From positions 1-64,000 of the forward strand of contig JAHCIO010000008.1 in assembly GCA_026129185.1 (NCBI GenBank): DNA of 64,000 nt, given 5' to 3'. Origin of the DNA: Promineifilum sp019695075. Lineage in GTDB: Bacteria > Chloroflexota > Anaerolineae > Promineifilales > Promineifilaceae. A program made the position numbers and the translations under genes. Below are positions 59,474 to 64,000 of the stretch, piece by piece (the first letter of the stretch is position 1; each line of letters begins with the position of its first letter). Below the pieces are notes generated by a model. That model made no database searches and was not told the origin of the DNA. It saw nothing but the letters and a program-made list of their open reading frames with translations.

Positions 59474-60415
59474 TTAGGTGCCGCGTTCATAGATAGCGCC
59501 GAGCGCCGACGGCTTGCGCACGCGCCCGGCCGAGAACATCAGTACCAGGATTGTCAGTACGTAGGGCATCATGATCAGCAGTTCGGAGGCGTCAAACGGG
59601 ATGGGGATGTTGAGCGCCTGAATCCATAGCTGCAAGGCGTTGACCATGCTGAACAGCAGCGCGCCAAACAGGACGCCATAGGGCCGCCAGCCGCCGAAGT
59701 AGACCAGGGCCACGGCGATGAAGCCGATGCCGCTGGTCAGGTTCTGCTGGAAGACGTTCAGCAGGGCGATGGACAGCGACGCTCCGGCCACGCCGGCCAG
59801 CGCGCCGCCCAGGGTGACGGTCATATAGCGCGTCCGCTTAACGCTGACGCCCAGCGAGTCGGCCGCGGCCGGGTTCTCGCCCACGGCGCGGATCTTCAGC
59901 CCGAACGTCGTCCGGTAGAGCACGAACCAGGCCACGGGCACAAGCAAGTAGGCCAGGTAGACCATGGCGCTCTGCTGGAACAGGATCGGCCCGATGATGG
60001 GAATATCGCTGAGCACGGGGATGGCCAACGGCCGGAAGCCGCTGACCGTCTCGACCGTCCCCAGCATCTTCTTGAACAGCAGCTCGCTCATGCCCAGCCC
60101 AAACAGGTAGACGCCGATGCCGCTGATGCCCTGCTCGGCCTGGAAGGTGACGCTGATGACGGCCATCGCCAACCCCATCAGCGTGCCGACGAGGATGGAC
60201 GCCAGCAGACCCAGCCAGGGGCTGCCGGTGGTCAGGGTGACGTAGAAGGCGGCGAATGCGCCCATGAGCATCATGCCCTCCACGCCCAGGTTCAGCACGC
60301 CGCTGCGTTGGCCGAACATCTCGCCGATGGAGGCAAACAGGTAGGGCGTGGCCAGGCGGATGCCGGAGGTCAGGATGCCGATCAGAACCGCTTCGGTGAA
60401 GAGTTGGCTAATCAC
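59474..60415 (-). CDS. ABC transporter permease, NupC/YufQ-like (transporter 1)
   Basis: The 313-residue product has eight or nine transmembrane helices and the family block GEMFGQRSGVLNLGVEGMMLMGAFAAF near the N-terminus. The EAA-like loop RAVGENPAAADSLGVSVKRTRYMTV contacts the ATPase. The start is GTG at 60415, overlapping the upstream permease stop by eight bases. The longer in-frame extension is Arg-rich and is an out-of-frame reading of the upstream gene. The 149-base gap to the BMP gene holds a short CACCT-AGGTG hairpin and the BMP ribosome-binding site. Confidence 0.9.
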   Translation of the reverse strand: MISQLFTEAVLIGILTSGIRLATPYLFASIGEMFGQRSGVLNLGVEGMMLMGAFAAFYVTLTTGSPWLGLLASILVGTLMGLAMAVISVTFQAEQGISGIGVYLFGLGMSELLFKKMLGTVETVSGFRPLAIPVLSDIPIIGPILFQQSAMVYLAYLLVPVAWFVLYRTTFGLKIRAVGENPAAADSLGVSVKRTRYMTVTLGGALAGVAGASLSIALLNVFQQNLTSGIGFIAVALVYFGGWRPYGVLFGALLFSMVNALQLWIQALNIPIPFDASELLIMMPYVLTILVLMFSAGRVRKPSALGAIYERGT

Positions 60416-61688
60416 TGGACGCCTCCTGCCCCGCAACGTGGGCGACCGGCTTGATCGTCGCGCCGACCTTGGCCGCCGTCGCGGGCGGCGCGGGTTGTGC
60501 GCTCGCGCTATCCGGCGGGCCGACGTTCGCGGCCGTCGGCGGCCTCTCCCCCGCTCCCCCGCCGCCCTGCGCCCCTGCACCTTTACTGCCCACCTCGGCG
60601 ACACCGATCTGCCGCCGCCGCGCCAGCCGCCGGCTGAAGATGTCGCTGCAAACGACGAAGACGACCACCAGGCCGTTCAGCGCGGTGATGAGCGCCGCCG
60701 GAACCTGCATCGCCCGCTGCAGGCTGTTGGCCCCGACGATCAGCGCGCCGAAGATGAACGAGGCCGGGATGGCCCCCAGCGGGTGTAGCTTGCCGAACAG
60801 GGCAGCGACGATGCCGTTGAAGCCGGCACTGCCCGTGAAACCGGCCGCCGAGCCGTCGGTGATCATGCGGTGGCTGACGCCATAGACCTGCACCGCCCCG
60901 GCCAGCCCGGCGAATGCGCCGCTGAGCAGCAGCGCCAGGACGATATTGCGCTTGACGTTGATGCCGGCGTAGCGCGAGGCGTCGGGGTTGAAGCCGACGG
61001 CGCGGATGCGGTAGCCGGTCGTCGTGCGCCACAACAGGATGTAGACGACGACGGCCAGCACGACGGCCAGCAGCGCCCCGGCGTGCAGCCGTGTCGGCAC
61101 CCAGCGCGGCAGGTCGAAGGCGGGGTTCAGCCGCGCCGTCTGGGGGATGGCCGAGGCCGCCTGGAGTTGCACCGGGTCGATCATCGGCCCGCGCAGCAGG
61201 AAGTTCATGAACTGCACGGCGATGATGTTGAGCATGATCGTACTGAGGATTTCATTGACGTTGAAATAGGCCTTCAGCAGGCCGGGGATGCTGCCCCAGA
61301 CCGCTCCGCCCAGGAAACCGCACAGCAGCGCCGCCGGAATGATGATGATGGCCGGCGCGTCGGGGAAGGACAGCCCCAGCAGCGTCGCCGGCAGCGCCCC
61401 GGCAATGAACTGCCCCTCGCCGCCGATGTTGATCACCCCGGCGCGAAAGGCGATGCAGATACCCAGGCCGACCAGCAGCAGCGGCGTGGCCCGCACGATG
61501 GTGTCGGCCAGGGCGTTCTGGCTGCCGAACGCGCCTTCCAGCAGGGCGCGGTAGGCGACGAACGGGTTCGCGCCCAGGAGTTGCAGCATGATCGCCCCGA
61601 CCGCGAGGGCGGCCAGCGTGGCCAGCAGGGGCAAGAGGAGATCGAACAACCGACCAAGCCGCGGATATCTGACGAGGAAGTCGATCAT
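60408..61688 (-). CDS. ABC transporter permease, NupB/YufP-like (transporter 1)
   Basis: The 426-residue product has about nine transmembrane helices in the first 340 residues, with GVINIGGEGQFIAGALPATLLG and the loop YRIRAVGFNPDASRYAGINVKRN. A 65-residue C-terminal tail rich in Ala/Gly/Pro (after RRLARRRQIG) is absent from usual relatives and looks disordered. It is coupled to the next permease by an eight-base overlap and lies 22 bases after the transporter 2 permease. Confidence 0.9.
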   Translation of the reverse strand: MIDFLVRYPRLGRLFDLLLPLLATLAALAVGAIMLQLLGANPFVAYRALLEGAFGSQNALADTIVRATPLLLVGLGICIAFRAGVINIGGEGQFIAGALPATLLGLSFPDAPAIIIIPAALLCGFLGGAVWGSIPGLLKAYFNVNEILSTIMLNIIAVQFMNFLLRGPMIDPVQLQAASAIPQTARLNPAFDLPRWVPTRLHAGALLAVVLAVVVYILLWRTTTGYRIRAVGFNPDASRYAGINVKRNIVLALLLSGAFAGLAGAVQVYGVSHRMITDGSAAGFTGSAGFNGIVAALFGKLHPLGAIPASFIFGALIVGANSLQRAMQVPAALITALNGLVVVFVVCSDIFSRRLARRRQIGVAEVGSKGAGAQGGGGAGERPPTAANVGPPDSASAQPAPPATAAKVGATIKPVAHVAGQEASSD

Positions 61689-61710
61689 GGGCTACTCCGC
61701 GCGGAGGGCA

Positions 61711-62685
61711 CTACCCCTCATGAAAAGCTGTTCCCAGGGCCATCGGCGGCGAGACGCGCAGGACGCGGCGCAAGGGCCGCTGCCAACGCCGCGGCATCGC
61801 CTCGATGAACCGCTCGGTGTAGTCGCTGCCGACGGCCAGCAGCACCAGGATCATCAGCGCCCAGGGGATGGCGTTGAAAGCCACCACCGAGACCTCCGGG
61901 AAGGCGCGTTGCAGGGCCGTGGCCAGCGCCTTGGTGGCCCCAAAGAGCAGCGCGCCAAACGCGCCGCGAATGGGCGACCAACCGCCAAAGATGACGATGG
62001 CCAGGGCGATCCAGCCGAAGCCGCGCACGTGGCCATCTGACCAGCCGATTTTGACATTGAGCGAATAGGCCGCGCCGGCGATGCCGACCAGCGCCCCGCC
62101 CAGGATGGTGTAGGCGTAGCGCACACGGTTGACGTCGACGCCGCGGGCAAAGGCGGCCGTCGGCCGCTCGCCCGCGCCCCGCAGCCGCAAACCCGCCTGC
62201 GTCCGGTTCAGCCACCACCACGTTCCTATGATCAATAGGATGGCAAAGTAGACGACGATGTTCTGGTTGAACAGGATCGGGCCGAGGATGGGGATGTCCT
62301 TCAGCAGGGGGATGCCCGCCCGGGGCACGACGACGCCGGTCTGGCGGACGTAGTTCTGGCCCAGGAAGGCGCTCAGGTCGTCGCCCAGCAGCGTCAGCAC
62401 GAAGCCGATGGCCACCTGGCTCTGGCCCAGGCGAATGCTGCCGAAGGCCACGATGGCGGCGAAAATGGCCCCGACCACGGCCGCGGCCAGGAAGCCGATC
62501 CAGTAGCTGTCGGTCTTCATGCCGACAACGAAGCCGGTCATGGCCGCCATGAGCATCGAGCCATCGAGGGACAGATTGACGACGCCGGAGCGCTCGGTCA
62601 GGATTTCGCCGCAGACAGCGATGATGAGCGGCGATGCTTGCAGGACGATGGAGGCCAGGATGGCGATGAGTTGGCTGTCGTTCAT
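61711..62685 (-). CDS. ABC transporter permease, NupC/YufQ-like (transporter 2)
   Basis: The 324-residue product has eight or nine transmembrane helices. The block GEILTERSGVVNLSLDGSMLMAAMTGF parallels the transporter 1 permease at 59474-60415. The ATPase-contact loop is RLRGAGERPTAAFARGVDVNRVRYAYT. The start overlaps the upstream permease stop by one base (TGATG). It is clearly homologous to, but diverged from, its counterpart in transporter 1. Confidence 0.9.
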   Translation of the reverse strand: MNDSQLIAILASIVLQASPLIIAVCGEILTERSGVVNLSLDGSMLMAAMTGFVVGMKTDSYWIGFLAAAVVGAIFAAIVAFGSIRLGQSQVAIGFVLTLLGDDLSAFLGQNYVRQTGVVVPRAGIPLLKDIPILGPILFNQNIVVYFAILLIIGTWWWLNRTQAGLRLRGAGERPTAAFARGVDVNRVRYAYTILGGALVGIAGAAYSLNVKIGWSDGHVRGFGWIALAIVIFGGWSPIRGAFGALLFGATKALATALQRAFPEVSVVAFNAIPWALMILVLLAVGSDYTERFIEAMPRRWQRPLRRVLRVSPPMALGTAFHEG

Positions 62686-63827
62686 CAGTCACCTCCGCGG
62701 GCGTGGGTTGAGGTCGAGATGTCGCCGCTGATGCTGTCGGCCGGCGCGGCCGGAACCGCTTCGGGCGCGTCGCCGGGGCCGGCCTTGCCCTTGCCGATGC
62801 CCAGTTGCTTGGCCGATCCGAAGAGCAGGACGAACAGCACCATCACGCCGGTCAGGATGCCGCCCAGGGCCGAGTGGAGTTGCGTCTTCAGTTGCAGGGT
62901 GATGCTGCCGTTGAGCACCACCGAGAAGAAGAAGGCGATGAAGGGCACCAACAGGATGCGATAGGCGGCCAGCATGACGATGAGCAGCGCCAGGAAGCCG
63001 ATGCCGCCGGAGATGCTCTGCCGCAGGCTGTCGAACCAGCTCAGGACGCGCACCGCCCCGCCCAGCCCGGCCAGCGCGCCGCAGAACATCATCGCCAGGA
63101 TGGTCTCGCGCTCGCTGGAGACGCCCAACAGGAAGGCCGAGTGCGGATTCTTGCCCAGCGCCTTCAGCTTCAACCCCCAGGTCGTGCCCCGCAGGATGAA
63201 GAACACGGCGGCGAAGGCCAACCCGGCCAGCACCAGCGACAGCGGGCTGAAGCGCGACTCCAGGAAGCGCGGCAGCAGGGCCGCGTCCTGGAAAGGCGCC
63301 GTGCCGCGGAACGTACCGCCTTCCGGCGGCTGCCACGGCCCGGAGATGAGGTAATTGGTCAGGATGATGGCCAGGTTGTTGAGCGCCAGGCCGCCAAAAA
63401 TCTCGTTGACCTTGCCGCGCGTCTTCAGCACTGCGGCGAGGGCCGCCCACAGCGCCCCGCCCAGCATGGCCGCGCCGATCTCCAGGGGGATGAGCAGCCA
63501 GGCCGGCCCGCTGAGGCGCAGGGCCACCCAGCTGGCGCAGATGGCCCCCAGGATGATCTGTCCTTCCACGCCGATGTTCCACAGGCCGGCGGTGAAGGTG
63601 ACCAGCAGGCCGACGGAACAGAGCACCAGCGGAATCCAGAAGGCGACCACGCTGAGGAACTTGTCCGACGTGCCGAAGGCCCCGTCCCACATGGCCCGGT
63701 AGGCTTCGCCGGGGCTAGCGTTGAAGAGCAGCAGCAGTCCGCTGGTGAACAGCAGCGCCGCGACCACAGGAACCAACGGCCACACGCGGGCGATCCAGCC
63801 GGCCCCGCTCGTTCGCGCCTGATTCAT
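62685..63827 (-). CDS. ABC transporter permease, NupB/YufP-like (transporter 2)
   Basis: The 380-residue product has about nine transmembrane helices. The family block GLWNIGVEGQIILGAICASWVAL parallels GVINIGGEGQF in transporter 1. The loop LKLKALGKNPHSAFLLGVSSERET contacts the ATPase. The C-terminus is a shorter Ala/Pro-rich tail, similar in style to that of its counterpart. Its start overlaps the end of the second ATPase gene by four bases. Confidence 0.9.
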   Translation of the reverse strand: MNQARTSGAGWIARVWPLVPVVAALLFTSGLLLLFNASPGEAYRAMWDGAFGTSDKFLSVVAFWIPLVLCSVGLLVTFTAGLWNIGVEGQIILGAICASWVALRLSGPAWLLIPLEIGAAMLGGALWAALAAVLKTRGKVNEIFGGLALNNLAIILTNYLISGPWQPPEGGTFRGTAPFQDAALLPRFLESRFSPLSLVLAGLAFAAVFFILRGTTWGLKLKALGKNPHSAFLLGVSSERETILAMMFCGALAGLGGAVRVLSWFDSLRQSISGGIGFLALLIVMLAAYRILLVPFIAFFFSVVLNGSITLQLKTQLHSALGGILTGVMVLFVLLFGSAKQLGIGKGKAGPGDAPEAVPAAPADSISGDISTSTHARGGD

Positions 63828-64000
63828 GCCTGGCCTCCGATAAGATGACCCAGTTCCTCGGCCGATGTTTGCGTCGCCTCAACGACCCGCGACATGCGCC
63901 CGCCGGAGAAGACGGCGATGCGGTCGCTATGGGCGATGATCTCGTCGAGGTCGGCCGAAATGAAGAGGATCGCTGTGCCGTGCTCACGCCGCTGGTAGAG
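63824..64000 (-). CDS. C-terminus of a second ABC transporter ATPase (5' end outside window)
   Basis: Fifty-eight residues are visible. They read EHGTAILFISADLDEIIAHSDRIAVFSGGRM and continue to the end. This is the H-loop and C-terminal part of the second nucleotide-binding domain in BMP-type ATPases; the equivalent region in the 55418-56956 protein is GTATLLISEDLDEILALADRI. The stop overlaps the permease start by four bases (ATGA). The rest of the gene lies beyond the window. Confidence 0.9.
   Translation of the reverse strand, partial: LYQRREHGTAILFISADLDEIIAHSDRIAVFSGGRMSRVVEATQTSAEELGHLIGGQA

Overview
The window is GC-rich, gene-dense bacterial DNA. Gene content suggests a filamentous or heterotrophic member of the Chloroflexota (Anaerolineae/Ardenticatenia-like): a BTAD/AAA/TPR regulator, BMP-type nucleoside ABC transporters with acidic Ala/Glu-rich lipoprotein linkers, cdaA-cdaR next to der, Pro/Thr-rich LysM proteins, and many short palindromic or heptameric intergenic repeats. 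This assignment is inference; no rRNA or other phylogenetic marker RNA was seen.

Layout. 1-4.1 kb: tail of a TPR-like protein, then cdaA-cdaR (c-di-AMP synthesis and its regulator) translationally coupled to der. 4.1-6.2 kb: a GT4 glycosyltransferase diverging from an atypical SDR. 6.3-9.8 kb: a complete methionine operon metY-metX-metW behind a sigma-70 promoter, a SAM-I riboswitch and an intrinsic terminator. 9.8-13.2 kb: class V aminotransferase, a repeat block and three poorly known proteins. 13.2-18.9 kb: a LacI-controlled sugar cassette (LacI, MFS transporter, GH3 beta-glucosidase, APH-like kinase) with two near-perfect LacI-type operators. 19-21.9 kb: a large SARP/BTAD-AAA-TPR regulator.

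21.9-32 kb is the most accessory-looking part. Three 35-bp promoter-like boxes (TCGTAACG...CTAT) precede a membrane protein plus truncated sensor, a cupredoxin-like lipoprotein, and an RsbU/RsbW fusion followed by two STAS antagonists. Two Phd/VapC toxin-antitoxin modules and a third, decayed VapC copy lie among them. 32-40 kb: a ScyD/ScyE-like secreted protein, a fused aconitase X carrying an in-frame repeat insertion, a broken HEPN gene with an intact MNT antitoxin, a DUF35-thiolase pair and recD2.

40.6-55.3 kb: YhhN, a nucleotidyltransferase, a PAP2-like protein, the SAH-recycling pair adenosine kinase/ahcY, a GT2 and an RfbH-like PLP/Fe-S dehydrase, a LysM protein with an atypical kinase, a GT-C transferase overlapping a NarL-type histidine kinase, and an extended SDR. 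55.4-64 kb: one long minus-strand operon containing two complete BMP-type nucleoside/sugar ABC transporters (two ATPases, four permeases) but a single substrate-binding lipoprotein made of two fused BMP domains.

Two parts of the window connect metabolically: the SAM-regulated metYXW operon makes homocysteine/methionine, and ahcY plus the adenosine kinase recycle the SAH left after methylation. The most unusual signals are the double-BMP transporter operon, the shared promoter boxes around the partner-switching module, and a family of period-7/8 hairpin repeats, one copy of which lies inside a coding gene.
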